In this document: piece after piece, positions 26,287 to 37,682 of the stretch
How the letters are laid out: the number at the start of each line of letters is the position of its first letter
How positions within the stretch are numbered: the first letter of the stretch is position 1
Source of the DNA: Panacagrimonas perspica
GTDB lineage: Bacteria; Pseudomonadota; Gammaproteobacteria; Nevskiales; Nevskiaceae
Length of the DNA stretch: 64,000 bases
Direction of reading: 5' to 3'
NCBI RefSeq assembly: GCF_004364935.1
Contig: NZ_SOBT01000008.1
Coordinates: 2,483,534-2,547,533, forward strand
Notes under the pieces: model-generated
Told to the model about the DNA's origin: nothing
The model's input: only the letters and a program-made list of their open reading frames with translations
Databases searched by the model: none
Program-made: the position numbers and the translations under genes

Positions 26287-27954
26287 ATGTACCGCTACGA
26301 CCAGTACGACCAGACGCTCGTCGACGAGCGAGTCTCCCAGTTTCGGGATCAGACCGAGCGCTTCCTTGCCGGAAAGCTTCCGGAGGAGGAATTCCGGGCC
26401 TTGCGGCTACGTAATGGCCTGTACATCCAGCGCTTTGCGCCGATGCTGCGCATCAGCATCCCGTACGGCCTGCTGTCCAGCGAGCAGGTCCATACGCTGG
26501 CCCACGTCGCTCGCACCTATGACAAGGGCTACGGCCACTTCACGACGCGCCAGAACATGCAGTTCAACTGGCCCGACCTCGCGCGCGTGCCGGACATTCT
26601 CGCGGACCTCGCGAAGGTGCAGATGCATGCCATTCAGACGTCCGGCAACTGCATCCGCAACATCACCTCCGACCACCTGGCCGGTGTCGCTCGCGACGAA
26701 CTCGTCGATCCGCGACCCTACTGCGAACTGACGCGCCAGTGGGCGACGTTCCATCCGGAGTTCAACTGGCTGCCGCGCAAGTTCAAGATCGCCTTCACGG
26801 CCTCTCAGAGCGATCGCGCCGCCATTCGCGTTCACGACATCGGAATTCAGATCGTGCGCAACGAGGCGGGCGAACTCGGATACACCGTTTACGTCGGCGG
26901 CGGTCTTGGCCGAACGCCGATCATCGGTGTGAAGACCGCTGATTTCGTCCCCGAACTGGATCTGCTGTCGTATCTCGAAGCAGTGCTGCGGGTTTACAAC
27001 CTGCTTGGTCGCCGCGACAACATCTACAAGGCGCGCATCAAGATCCTCGTCAAGGAGACCGGCGCCGAGAAGTTTCGTCAGATGGTCGACGAAGAATGGG
27101 AGCGCATCAGACACGGCGAATTGCGCCTCGACGGCACGGAGATCGAGCGCATGCGCGCTCATTTCACGCTGCCCGATTACGAATCACTGCCGGCGGTCGA
27201 CGCGAGCTACGAAAGCAAGCTGCGTGAGGATTCCGCGTTCGCTGCGTGGGCCCGGCGAAATCTGCACCCGCACCGCCAGCCCGGCTACGCCGTCGTCTTT
27301 GTTTCGCTCAAGGCCAACGGCATCGCCCCTGGCGACATCACGGCAGAGCAGATGGACGCCGTTGCGCAGCTGGCGGATCGCTATTCATTCGGCGAGATTC
27401 GTGCGACCCACGACCAGAATCTCGTACTCGCCGACGTAAAGCTCTCGGACGTGTTCGCGGTCTGGCAGCAGCTGCGCTCGCTGAATCTGGCGACGCCGAA
27501 CATCGGGCTGCTCACCGACCTGATCTGCTGCCCGGGCCTCGACTTCTGCTCGCTCGCCAACGCAAGCTCCATCAGCGTCGCGCAGGACATCTTCGATCGC
27601 TTCGAGAGTCTCGACGACCAGCACGACATCGGTCCGATCAAGGTCAAGATGTCGGGCTGCATGAACGGCTGCGGACATCACACGGTCGGGCACATCGGCA
27701 TTCTTGGCGTCGATAAGAAGGGCGAGGAGTGGTATCAGGTCACGCTCGGTGGATCTGCCGAGAACGATGCGAGCCTGGGCGATCGCACCGGCCCATCGTT
27801 CTCGCGCGAGGACATCGGTGATGCCGTTCAGCGGATCATCGAGGTGTACCTGGAACGCCGCGACAGCGAAGACGAAACCTTTCTCGGCGCTTACAGGCGC
27901 ATCGGCATGGCGCCGTTCAAGGCTCGCCTCTACCCAGCGACGGCCGCAGCATGA
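26287..27954 (+). CDS. cysI: Nitrite/sulfite reductase, siroheme-iron-sulfur hemoprotein
   Basis: 555 residues with two ferredoxin-like half-domains. The siroheme/[4Fe-4S] ligands are Cys 415 and 421 (CCPGLDFC) and Cys 458 and 462 (SGCMNGCGHH), the canonical CX5C-CX3C spacing. Other blocks are YDKGYGHFTTRQNMQFNWP and HAIQTSGNCIRNITSDHLAG. The enzyme reduces sulfite to sulfide for cysteine synthesis; the DUF934 neighbour and CysB upstream favour sulfite over nitrite. A GGAAGG ribosome site precedes the ATG. A dyad GCGGC/GCCGC at 26223-26237 lies in its leader. The symbol is by role; the sequence is of the single-subunit ferredoxin-linked type rather than E. coli CysI. Confidence 0.93.
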   Translation: MYRYDQYDQTLVDERVSQFRDQTERFLAGKLPEEEFRALRLRNGLYIQRFAPMLRISIPYGLLSSEQVHTLAHVARTYDKGYGHFTTRQNMQFNWPDLARVPDILADLAKVQMHAIQTSGNCIRNITSDHLAGVARDELVDPRPYCELTRQWATFHPEFNWLPRKFKIAFTASQSDRAAIRVHDIGIQIVRNEAGELGYTVYVGGGLGRTPIIGVKTADFVPELDLLSYLEAVLRVYNLLGRRDNIYKARIKILVKETGAEKFRQMVDEEWERIRHGELRLDGTEIERMRAHFTLPDYESLPAVDASYESKLREDSAFAAWARRNLHPHRQPGYAVVFVSLKANGIAPGDITAEQMDAVAQLADRYSFGEIRATHDQNLVLADVKLSDVFAVWQQLRSLNLATPNIGLLTDLICCPGLDFCSLANASSISVAQDIFDRFESLDDQHDIGPIKVKMSGCMNGCGHHTVGHIGILGVDKKGEEWYQVTLGGSAENDASLGDRTGPSFSREDIGDAVQRIIEVYLERRDSEDETFLGAYRRIGMAPFKARLYPATAAA

Positions 27955-28457
27955 GCGCCCTGCTGCGCGTCGATGGTGGCTCGGCAATCACGTACGCGCC
28001 GATTGGTGACGACGATGCCGTGCCGGAAAACGGAGCCGTCCTCGTGAGCTTCGCGCGTTGGGAACGGGATCGCGCGCAACTCGATGCACGCAAGGCGCCG
28101 CTGGCCATCCAACTACCGAACACTGCGGACATCGCGACGATCGATCCGGCCGTGCTGAAAGCGGATTTGATCGTTCTTCAATTCCCTTCGTTCGGCGATG
28201 GTCGCGGATATTCGCAAGCGCGCCTGCTTCGCGATGCGCGTGGTTACAAGGGCGAGCTTCGTGCAACCGGCGCCGCTGTCGTGCGCGATCAATTGCTCGG
28301 AATGGTCCGCTGCGGCATCGACAGCTTCGAACTGCGTGCCGACCAATCGCCCGAGTCGTGCATGGAAGCGTTGAAGGATTTCTCGATCGCTTACCAACCT
28401 CCTGCAGACGATCTTCCGCAGATCCGAAGCCTGCGGCGCCGAAGCATGTCGACGTGA
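27951..28457 (+). CDS. DUF934 protein linked to sulfite reduction
   Basis: 168 residues, soluble. DUF934 features are AIQLPNTADI, VLKADLIVLQFPSFGDGRGYSQARLLRDARGYKGELRATGAAVVRDQLLGMVRCGIDSFEL. The family always sits next to the siroheme sulfite reductase in proteobacteria and is thought to serve it, perhaps as an electron-transfer or assembly partner; the mechanism is not settled. It overlaps the reductase stop by four bases (ATGA). Length is normal. Confidence 0.9.
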   Translation: MSALLRVDGGSAITYAPIGDDDAVPENGAVLVSFARWERDRAQLDARKAPLAIQLPNTADIATIDPAVLKADLIVLQFPSFGDGRGYSQARLLRDARGYKGELRATGAAVVRDQLLGMVRCGIDSFELRADQSPESCMEALKDFSIAYQPPADDLPQIRSLRRRSMST

Positions 28458-28485
28458 GCCTCAACTGAACCAAGATGAATCGTTG

Positions 28486-28509
28486 AGCGACCGCTTTTTC
28501 GCGGTCGTT
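28486..28509 (+). terminator. Hairpin ending the sulfite reductase operon
   Basis: AGCGACCGC/GCGGTCGTT form a 9-bp stem (one wobble) around TTTTTC, 28 bases after the DUF934 stop. No T-run follows, so it may rely on Rho or simply protect the message. Confidence 0.5.
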
Positions 28510-28609
28510 CATGGTGTTGTCATAGAAGAACCCATCCGCTCTAATTGATTGGATGCAGCGCAAAAGCGCTCGCAGTTCAAGCACATCAATAAGGTGGGGA
28601 AAGAACGCC

Positions 28610-29425
28610 ATGAAGCTCAAAGCCGTCGCGGCAACGTTTGCCCTGAACGCGATCTCCCTGGCTGTCGTCACTGCGAACGCGCAGGGCTCAGCCATCTCCG
28701 TGCCGCAGTCGGCGCCCAACTCTTACGCGGGTGCCAGCTTCGGTTCGCCGCTGGCATTCGGTGCGGATTGGGGAGCCGTCGGTATCGGCGTCTACGGCCA
28801 GACCCTGCCGAACAAATTCAACGGCGCCAAGTTGGATACCGACGAAGATTTCGACGGCAGCGCCGCGATCGTCTTCGGCCTCGGCGATGCCGATAAATAC
28901 GTAGGCCTGGAAACGGCGATCGTGACCACGTCGCTGACCGGGTCCGAGAAGTTGACCGGCAACGACTCCGATGAATTCGGCGAGTCCGGTGGCCTGTCCT
29001 TCAAGCTCCACACCAATGTTCCGGGCGGTGCAGCTCTTGCCATCGGCGTCATCGGCACCGGCCGCTGGGGTGAAGCGGAAGAACAGAATGAGTCGAGCGT
29101 CTTCGCAAATGCGACGAAGGTGTTCTCCATCGACACCGGATCGAGCAAGCATGCGTTGGTAGCGAACATCGGCATCGGCGACGGCTCCTTCACGAGCAGC
29201 CTGCGCGACGATGGCGTCAACGTGTTCGGCTCGCTGGCGTTCTATGTCACCCGGCAGCTTTCGCTCATCGCAGACCACAACGGTCGATTCACCAATCTTG
29301 CAGTGTCCGCAGCCCCGATCAGAGGCATCCCGCTCGTCGTGACGCTTGGCGCCGTGAACGTCGGCGAGCGCTTCGATTCCGACATGCAGTTCGGCGGCAC
29401 TCTCGGCTACACGCTCAGCTTCTGA
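28610..29425 (+). CDS. Exported, probably outer-membrane protein of unknown function
   Basis: 271 residues. The N-terminus MKLKAVAATFALNAISLAVVTANAQ is a Sec signal peptide. The rest alternates hydrophobic and polar residues with many Gly and ends GGTLGYTLSF; a C-terminal Phe is the signal for barrel insertion. About 8-10 strands would fit. I do not recognise a family. The start at 28610 is preceded by GGGGAAAG. It is followed 25 bases later by another small exported protein, so the two are probably one operon. Role unknown. Confidence 0.75.
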   Translation: MKLKAVAATFALNAISLAVVTANAQGSAISVPQSAPNSYAGASFGSPLAFGADWGAVGIGVYGQTLPNKFNGAKLDTDEDFDGSAAIVFGLGDADKYVGLETAIVTTSLTGSEKLTGNDSDEFGESGGLSFKLHTNVPGGAALAIGVIGTGRWGEAEEQNESSVFANATKVFSIDTGSSKHALVANIGIGDGSFTSSLRDDGVNVFGSLAFYVTRQLSLIADHNGRFTNLAVSAAPIRGIPLVVTLGAVNVGERFDSDMQFGGTLGYTLSF

Positions 29426-29450
29426 GCGAACTGAATAACTGGAGATTCAA

Positions 29451-29729
29451 ATGTCTTCCAATTTTCTCAAGTCGGTCGCGTTTCTCGCCATGACCATGGC
29501 TGGTACGGCTGCGATGGCACAGACGGACGGCGGCGCCACCACCGGTGGCGTAAGCCTCAGCGGCAATCTCGGCGGGCTGAACTCCGACTTCGCGGGTGGT
29601 ACTGCAGCCGGTTCGAACACCGGAAAAACGGGCGGCCTGATCTCGTCGATCGACAAGGCCATGGGCGGAAGCGGCGGCGAGAAAAAGCAGGATACGACTG
29701 CCGGCTGCGGCAAGCTGAAGTGCGATTGA
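29451..29729 (+). CDS. Small secreted Gly/Thr/Ser-rich protein
   Basis: 92 residues with signal peptide MSSNFLKSVAFLAMTMAGTAAMAQ, cleaved after AMA. The mature part is about 68 residues, nearly all Gly, Ser, Thr, Asn and Asp, and ends TTAGCGKLKCD with two Cys four residues apart. No family is recognised. A possible disulfide or lipid/metal role for the Cys pair is speculative. It follows the putative outer-membrane protein by 25 bases and converges with serS across a hairpin. Confidence 0.7.
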   Translation: MSSNFLKSVAFLAMTMAGTAAMAQTDGGATTGGVSLSGNLGGLNSDFAGGTAAGSNTGKTGGLISSIDKAMGGSGGEKKQDTTAGCGKLKCD

Positions 29730-29753
29730 TCGACGGCTCAATCGCTGAGGCGG

Positions 29754-31491
<1,738 letters not shown>

Positions 31492-31495
<4 letters not shown>

Positions 31496-32787
31496 GCGCC
31501 GTCCTTCTTGCGAGGGCGCAACGCGGCGAGGCGTTCGGCGATGCGCCCTTCCATGCCGCGCGCCGTCGGCACATAGAACTGGGTACCCGCGAGCGCATCG
31601 GGCAGGAACTGCTGCCCCGCCGCATGCGCGTCGGCTTCGGCATGGTCGTATCGATACTCCTTGCCGTAGCCGAGATCCTTCATCAGCTTGGTCGGTGCAT
31701 TGCGGATATGCATCGGCACCTCGAGAGAGCCGTGCTGTTCCACCGCGGCGCGGGCCGCTCCATAAGCCGCATAGACCGCATTGCTCTTCGGCACGCCGGC
31801 CAGATACACCAGTGCCTGCGCGATCGCGAGTTCGCCTTCCGGGCTGCCGAGCCTTTCGTAGGCATCCCAGGCATCCAGGCAAAGCCTCATCGCGCCAGGC
31901 TCGGCCAAACCGATATCCTCGTAGGCCATGCGCGTCACGCGGCGCGCGATGTAACGCGGATCCGCTCCGCCGTCGATCATGCGCGCAAACCAGTACAACG
32001 CCGCGTCGGGATCGCTTCCGCGCACCGACTTGTGCAGTGCCGAGATCTGGTCGTAGAAGTTCTCGCCCTGCTTGTCGAAGCGACGCAGGCCGCGGCCGAT
32101 CAACTTTTCCAGAAGCGCGTCGGACTTCTCGCCCGCTGCTCGCGACAACTCCACGGCGGTCTCGAGCAGGATCAGCGCACGGCGAGCGTCGCCGTCGGCA
32201 GCCTCGGCGATGCGATCCAGCCATGACTCGGGCAGCGCGTCGGCACTCAGCCCCAGCCCGCGATCCGCATCGACGAACGCCCGTCGCAACAGGTCGAGAA
32301 CCGCCGCGTGATCGAGCGACCGCAGCACGAACACGCGAAGTCGCGACAACAGAGCACCGTTCAACTCGAAGCTGGGATTCTCCGTCGTCGCACCGACCAG
32401 CAGCAGCGTGCCGTCCTCGACGAACGGCAACAGCGCGTCCTGCTGCCCCTTGTTGAAGCGATGGATTTCGTCGATGAACAGAACCGTGCGCCGCGCCGTG
32501 AGGCCCTGCGCCTCGGCCTGCGCGTGTGCCACCGATTCGCGGATGTCCTTGACGCCCGCCAGCACCGCGGACAGCGTCAGGAACAGCGCATCCACGTGCT
32601 GCGCGATCAGGCGCGCGAGCGTGGTCTTGCCGACACCGGGAGGTCCCCAGAACACCAGCGACGGGATGCGTCCGGATTCAAGCAAGACTCGCAGCGGCGC
32701 GCCCTGCCCCAGCACATGCTCCTGCCCCACCACCTCGTCGATCGAGCGCGGTCGCATGCGCTCCGCAAGTGGCGCCTGAGGCTTCAT
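31492..32787 (-). CDS. rarA: Replication-associated recombination protein A (MgsA/RarA, AAA+)
   Basis: 431 residues. Walker A GPPGVGKTT (48-56) and Walker B/DEIHRFN (106-112) are clear. Sensor 1 GATTENPSFELNGALLSRLRVF and the C-terminal tetramerisation block (SALHKSVRGSDPDAALYWFARMIDGGADPRYIARRVTRMAYEDIGLA) confirm RarA rather than RuvB. It acts at stalled replication forks. The start overlaps the lolA stop by four bases (ATGA), and its own stop overlaps crcB. Length is typical. Confidence 0.96.
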
Positions 32788-33425
32788 CGCGCGCTTGCAG
32801 CACCCTCGACGACTTCGACGCCCTTGGGCGGCGTGAACGTGAACTGCGCGTCCGGAATCGGTCCGTTGACCTTCACGTCGCGCAGCTCGACCACCGTGTT
32901 GCCACCCAGCGGATCGGAGAAACGCAGCTTCTGCGGCACGCCCGCCTTCAGCCACAGCTCGATGGACTTGAAGTCGCTCTGTTCGGACTTGGGTTCCAGC
33001 GAGACGACGCGCAGGCCGTCCTTCTCGCCCAGATCCTTGGTCCTGAAGTTCTCCGCCAGCTTGGCTTTCTGCGCCAGCAATTCCGCGGGCGTACCCGCGA
33101 GCGTCTCGCCGGCCGGGCGGACCGTGACCTGCTTCAGGTCCGGGTCGTAGGCCCAGATCTTCTGGCCGTCGCAGACCATGAGCTGCTCGTAAGGCTGATC
33201 GTAGGACCAACGAAAACGCCCGGGCCGCGAGATCGCGACCATGCCCGCCCCGGAGGACACCAACTCGCCGTGCTCGTCGGTCTGCGTCTGCACGAAGCGG
33301 CCGTTGAGCGTGCGCACGTTCTCGACGAACTGGCGCAGCTCCTCGTCGGCCGAGCCGGCACGCGCCGGATCCGCAGCGAGCAAAACGCCGAACAGGCCGA
33401 CGGCAAACAGAAACTTCTGGAGCAT
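32784..33425 (-). CDS. lolA: Outer-membrane lipoprotein carrier protein LolA
   Basis: 213 residues with signal peptide MLQKFLFAVGLFGVLLAADPARA. The mature chaperone has the half-barrel signatures LNGRFVQTQTDEHG, GRFRWSYDQPYEQLMVCDGQKIWAYDPDLKQVTVRP and LWLKAGVPQKLRFSDPLGGNTVVELRDVKVN. It carries lipoproteins across the periplasm from LolCDE to LolB. Between ftsK and rarA, as in many gammaproteobacteria. An ATG further upstream in frame would give a spurious leader; 33425 starts exactly at the signal peptide. Confidence 0.95.
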   Translation of the reverse strand: MLQKFLFAVGLFGVLLAADPARAGSADEELRQFVENVRTLNGRFVQTQTDEHGELVSSGAGMVAISRPGRFRWSYDQPYEQLMVCDGQKIWAYDPDLKQVTVRPAGETLAGTPAELLAQKAKLAENFRTKDLGEKDGLRVVSLEPKSEQSDFKSIELWLKAGVPQKLRFSDPLGGNTVVELRDVKVNGPIPDAQFTFTPPKGVEVVEGAASAR

Positions 33426-33553
33426 GGAGACGGAACCTGGTTTCGAATGGCGGCGAGGAATCGCCGCCGGCGGCGCGATCGGTAGGAGCGTCATCCGCCG
33501 CACCGGGAGCAGCAGCATGCGGGACGCCAGCTTAAGCAGCGCGGAATGCACGC

Positions 33554-35962
33554 CTAGTCGCGTCCGCCAGGGGCCAGGATGTCGCGGTTGCCGCCGGGGC
33601 CACTCGGACCGACCAGGCCCGAGGACTCCATCTGTTCGACCATTCTCGCGGCGCGGTTGTAGCCGATCTTCAGACGCCGCTGCACCCAGCTCACGCTGGC
33701 CTTGCGCTCCTGCAGCACCATGGCCACCGCCTGGTCGTACAGCGGATCGGACTCCGCATCGTCACCGCCTTCGCCCGGCTGGGGCGCCTGCGGCTCGTCG
33801 GCGCAGATGTCTTCGATGTAATCCGGCGGCGCCACCTGCTTGAGGTAGGCGACGACCTTGTGAACCTCGTGATCGTCGACAAAAGCACCGTGCACGCGAG
33901 CGACGGTCGAGGCGCCGATCGGGCGATACAGCATGTCGCCGTGACCCAGCAGCGTCTCGGCGCCCTGCTGATCCAAGATCGTGCGGCTGTCGACGCGCGA
34001 CGCCACCTGGAACGCGATGCGTGACGGAATGTTCGCCTTGATCAGGCCCGTGATGACGTCGACGCTCGGGCGCTGCGTGGCGACGATCAGGTGAACGCCG
34101 GCGGCACGTGCCTTCTGCGCCAGGCGCGCAATCAGCTCTTCCACCTTCTTGCCCACGACCATCATCATGTCGGCGAGCTCATCGATGACGACGACGATGT
34201 GCGGCAGCGGCGCCAGCGCTTCGGGCTCCGGCAGCGGACCGTCGCCGCCACTGCTGAACATGTCCGGTGCGATCTTCAGCGGATCGCGGATCGGCAAGCC
34301 GGCCGCCTCGGCGTCCTCGATCTTCTTGTTCATGCCCGCGAGATTGCGCACGCCGAGCTGCGTCATCAGGCGATAGCGCCGCTCCATCTCGGCCACGCAC
34401 CAGCGCAAGGCGTTGGCGGCGTCCTTCATGTCGGTGACCACCGGCGTCAGCAGGTGCGGAATGTCGGCGTAAACGGACAACTCCAGCATCTTCGGGTCGA
34501 TGAAGATGAAGCGCACCTGATCGCGCGTGGCCTTGTACAGCATCGACAGGATCATCACGTTGATCGCCACCGACTTGCCGGCGCCGGTGGTGCCGGCCAC
34601 CAGCAGATGCGGCATGCGACCCAGGTCCACCGAGACCGGATTGCCCGCGATGTCCTTGCCCAGCGCCATCGACAGCGGCGACGTCGAATTCTTGTACGCG
34701 GGCGATTCCAGGATTTCGCGCAACGCCACCATCTCGCGCTTGGTATTCGGAATCTCGAGACCCACGTACGGCTTGCCCTCGATGACTTCGATGACACGCA
34801 CGCGCGACACCGAAAGCGAGCGGGCGAGATCGTTCGAGAGGTTCGTGATCTGCGCGCCTTTGACGCCGGGCGCCGGCTGCAGCTCGAAACGCGTGATGAC
34901 GGGACCGGGCGTGGCCGCGACGACCTGACACTTGATGCCGAAGTCAGCGAGATGCCTCTCGACGTCGCGCGACAGCTTCTCGAGTTCTTCGTTGGTGTAG
35001 CGCTTGCCGCTGGCCCTCGGCGGATCGAGCAGGGCAACCGACGGGATCGGGTCGCCACGAAACGCGGTGGACGATTCGAGCTTCACCGGCTTGCGCGGAG
35101 CGCGGGGCGCCCGCGGCGCAGCCGGCTCGACGGCGAGATCGATGTCCGGTTCGGCGGCGCCCAGGCGCATCGGCACCGCGTCATCGGCAAAGCCGCTCAG
35201 GCCCAGTTGGGTCTCGGGTTCAACCAGCGGCACCGGCCGGGCGGCCTCCCCCAGGTCCGGAGCCTTGCGCCGTGATCCGCGCGCAGGCTTGGACGCGGCT
35301 TCCGGATCCGCCTGTCCGGCGAGTTCGAGCAGCGGATCGCGCTCGATCGATTTCTCTCGGCGCTTCGGCACTAAGCGCATCACCAGGCCGCCCACGCGAT
35401 CGACGACGCCGACCCACGAGAACATCAACGCCAGCGGCGCGGCCGACAAGAACAGCGTCAGCAGGCTCAGGCTGGCCCCGAGCGGCTTGAGCGCCGTCAC
35501 GAACCAGGCGCCGATGACCTGCCCGGAAATGCCACCGCCACCCTGCGGCGGGAACGAGGGCCAGACGCCGGCGTGCAGCGCACATAACCCGGCCAGCGCC
35601 ACCAGCATCACCATCCACGCGGCGATGCGCACCAGCACCGGCATCGGCGTCGTGGCCGGCGCTCCACGGTAGATGCGCACGCCCGCCACGCAGACACCCC
35701 AGGGCAGGAAGAACGCAACGTAGCCGAACAGGCTGAGCATCACGTCCGCCGTCCACGCACCCAGCGGCCCGACGAGGTTCTGCACCGGCGTTCCGGCGCC
35801 GGACGAGGTCCAGCCCGGATCGTTCGGATCGAAGCTGATCAGCGCGACCAGCAGGAAGAGCGTGATGCCGATGCAGGCAAGAAGCCCGGCCTCGCGAGGC
35901 AGTCTTTCCAACCAGCCCGGATCCGCCGCGACCGCTGTGGCCTGGGATTTGCTTTTGGACAA
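33554..35962 (-). CDS. ftsK: DNA translocase FtsK
   Basis: 802 residues. Four to five N-terminal membrane helices (about 25-210) anchor it at the septum. A short linker with [13 protein letters not shown] leads to the alpha/beta motor: Walker A GTTGAGKS (457-464), Walker [16 protein letters not shown], and [42 protein letters not shown]. The gamma winged helix (about 738-790, [41 protein letters not shown]) reads KOPS and activates XerCD at dif. The linker is much shorter than in E. coli (1329 residues) and similar to Pseudomonas. First gene of the cluster down to serS. Confidence 0.97.
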   Translation of the reverse strand: MSKSKSQATAVAADPGWLERLPREAGLLACIGITLFLLVALISFDPNDPGWTSSGAGTPVQNLVGPLGAWTADVMLSLFGYVAFFLPWGVCVAGVRIYRGAPATTPMPVLVRIAAWMVMLVALAGLCALHAGVWPSFPPQGGGGISGQVIGAWFVTALKPLGASLSLLTLFLSAAPLALMFSWVGVVDRVGGLVMRLVPKRREKSIERDPLLELAGQADPEAASKPARGSRRKAPDLGEAARPVPLVEPETQLGLSGFADDAVPMRLGAAEPDIDLAVEPAAPRAPRAPRKPVKLESSTAFRGDPIPSVALLDPPRASGKRYTNEELEKLSRDVERHLADFGIKCQVVAATPGPVITRFELQPAPGVKGAQITNLSNDLARSLSVSRVRVIEVIEGKPYVGLEIPNTKREMVALREILESPAYKNSTSPLSMALGKDIAGNPVSVDLGRMPHLLVAGTTGAGKSVAINVMILSMLYKATRDQVRFIFIDPKMLELSVYADIPHLLTPVVTDMKDAANALRWCVAEMERRYRLMTQLGVRNLAGMNKKIEDAEAAGLPIRDPLKIAPDMFSSGGDGPLPEPEALAPLPHIVVVIDELADMMMVVGKKVEELIARLAQKARAAGVHLIVATQRPSVDVITGLIKANIPSRIAFQVASRVDSRTILDQQGAETLLGHGDMLYRPIGASTVARVHGAFVDDHEVHKVVAYLKQVAPPDYIEDICADEPQAPQPGEGGDDAESDPLYDQAVAMVLQERKASVSWVQRRLKIGYNRAARMVEQMESSGLVGPSGPGGNRDILAPGGRD

Positions 35963-36164
35963 AGGGGTACGTCGCTGAACCGAAAGGTGGAATCCGGCGC
36001 CATGAAGGCGGTCTGCCGCCGGCGATGGACGAGCGGTCGGCGCAAGCGGATGACGGGCACGAGTATAGCAACGGTAAAGCTGCGGCCATCTTGAAAACGG
36101 CCGTTAAAGTGGCATACAGGGTGTGTCGAAAAGATGGTTACCGAGGAACTGCTGGAGAACGCTC

Positions 36165-36491
36165 ATGCATACGAAGCACTTCGTCCTGACACTGGATGGT
36201 GGCATCCGGGAATTCACGCCCGAGCAGGCTGCGATGGTCGCGGCCGGCACCAATATCCTTCCCGAATTCGCAGACCGGCGCGTGCGCTATCTGCAGGTCA
36301 CGGTGGATAACGAGAGCGGCAACGAGCTGAAGATCCAGACAGCCGGCGCCGCGATCGAGTTCGACCACGGCGGCAAGATGACCCAGGCGGGTCCGCCTTC
36401 GGCCGAAGAGCAGATCAGCCGTTTCGAGCACGACGCGGTCGTGCAATGGGCCATCAAGGACATCCCCAACGCTGCCCCGACGTTCCACTGA
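36165..36491 (+). CDS. Hypothetical protein of 108 residues
   Basis: No family recognised, no signal peptide. Sequence begins MHTKHFVLTLDGGIREFTPEQAAMVAAGTNILPEFADRRVRYLQV and has a beta-strand-rich middle (YLQVTVDNESGNELKIQTAGAAIEFDHGG), then a helical end with EEQISRFEHDAVVQWAIKDI. It lies 18 bases before the acyltransferase gene on the same strand, in one probable transcript with aat and bpt, and diverges from ftsK. A weak promoter-like TTGAAA at 36091 precedes it. Co-transcription suggests a link to protein N-terminal modification, without direct evidence. Confidence 0.65.
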   Translation: MHTKHFVLTLDGGIREFTPEQAAMVAAGTNILPEFADRRVRYLQVTVDNESGNELKIQTAGAAIEFDHGGKMTQAGPPSAEEQISRFEHDAVVQWAIKDIPNAAPTFH

Positions 36492-36509
36492 CGAGATACC
36501 CTCCCATCG

Positions 36510-37682
36510 GTGCGAACCCGGCATGTGCAGCGACTGGGTGATGTCGCGGCCGCCGATTGGGACGGGCTGTTCGATGGCGGCTATCCGTTCACTCGCCACG
36601 CTTGGCTATCCGCGCTGGAAAAGCATGGATGCGTCTCCGACACCGAGGGCTGGCAGCCGCATCACCTGATCGCAGAAGACGACGCGGGACGGCCCATCGG
36701 CGCCGTCCCGCTGTACCTGAAGCATCATTCATACGGCGAGTTCGTTTTTGACTTCGCGTGGGCCAATGCCTCGCACGAACTCGGCAAACCCTACTACCCG
36801 AAGCTGCTCTGCGCGATTCCGTTCGTGCCCTCGGTCGGGCCCCGCATCGGCGTGAGCGAAGAATCGGTGCGCCCCGCGATCGCGAGTTATCTGGCGAGAC
36901 TGCCCGAGGCCGAAAAGCTGTCCTCGATCCATGCGCTCTTCGCCGCCGACGTGGACGCCGCCGCCCTGGATGCGCAGGGGCTGATCGAACGCAACGACAC
37001 CCAGTTCCAATGGGACGACCGCGGCTATGGCGACATGGCCGGTTTCCTTGCGAGCCTGACCAGCGAGAAGCGCAAGAAGCTGCAGCGCGAACGTCGCCGC
37101 GTCGCCGAGGCGGGCATCGGCTTCGAGGTCGCGCGTGGGCGCGAGTTGTCGGAGTCCGCGTGGGATCTGGTCTACCGGCTGTACATCAACACTTACCTGG
37201 AACGTGGGCAGTCGCCCTACTTCACGCGCGACTTCCTGGCCGAGATCGGCCGCCACCCGGACCTGGACATGCGACTGGTGTTCGCCGTCCATGAAGGACG
37301 CCGCGTCGCGGTGGCCATCACGCTGGTCGGCGGCGATACGCTGTACGGCCGCCACTGGGGCGCCGAAGCGCACTACCACTCGCTGCACTTCGAGTGCTGC
37401 TATTACCAGGGCATCGAGCTGTGCCTGCGCGAAGGGTTGAAGCGCTTCGACGCCGGCACCCAGGGCGCCCACAAGCATGGCCGCGGGTTCGAGCCGGTCC
37501 GCACCCGTTCCCTGCACCGGATGTCCGACCCGCGCCTGCATCAGGCGGTGGCGCATTTCCTCGCGCGGGAGCGGCGCGCGGTGGCGGCGCGGGAGTCCGA
37601 ATTCATGCAACATACGGCCTATCGCGCAGAGTCCCCGGCGCGAGTCGAAGCTGACCGAGCGCAGAGCCGATTCGATGGATAA
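36510..37682 (+). CDS. Predicted N-acyltransferase, DUF482/COG3146 (GNAT/FemAB-like)
   Basis: 390 residues from GTG 36510. The family's markers are present: N-terminal PFTRHAWLSALEKHGCVSDTEGWQPHHLIAEDD, VFDFAWANASHELGKPYYPKLLCAIPFVPSVGPRI, then MAGFLASLTSEKRKKLQRERRRVAEAGIGFEV and the acceptor-end block YGRHWGAEAHYHSLHFECCYYQGIELCLREGLKRFDAGTQGAHKHGRGFEP. Two GNAT lobes as in Fem aminoacyl-tRNA transferases are plausible. The reaction is not established. The stop lies 8 bases inside the aat start, so expression is coupled to the leucyl/phenylalanyl transferase gene. Context hints at aminoacyl- or acyl-transfer to proteins or cell-wall precursors. Confidence 0.85.
   Translation: MRTRHVQRLGDVAAADWDGLFDGGYPFTRHAWLSALEKHGCVSDTEGWQPHHLIAEDDAGRPIGAVPLYLKHHSYGEFVFDFAWANASHELGKPYYPKLLCAIPFVPSVGPRIGVSEESVRPAIASYLARLPEAEKLSSIHALFAADVDAAALDAQGLIERNDTQFQWDDRGYGDMAGFLASLTSEKRKKLQRERRRVAEAGIGFEVARGRELSESAWDLVYRLYINTYLERGQSPYFTRDFLAEIGRHPDLDMRLVFAVHEGRRVAVAITLVGGDTLYGRHWGAEAHYHSLHFECCYYQGIELCLREGLKRFDAGTQGAHKHGRGFEPVRTRSLHRMSDPRLHQAVAHFLARERRAVAARESEFMQHTAYRAESPARVEADRAQSRFDG

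Noticed and set aside
26287-27954. Assimilatory nitrite reductase
   Set aside because: The siroheme motifs fit both, but the CysB-type regulator and DUF934 partner point to sulfite.
36091-36120. Sigma-70 promoter TTGAAA before the 108-residue gene
   Set aside because: The -10 candidates (CATACA or TACAGG) are poor, so it is mentioned but not annotated.
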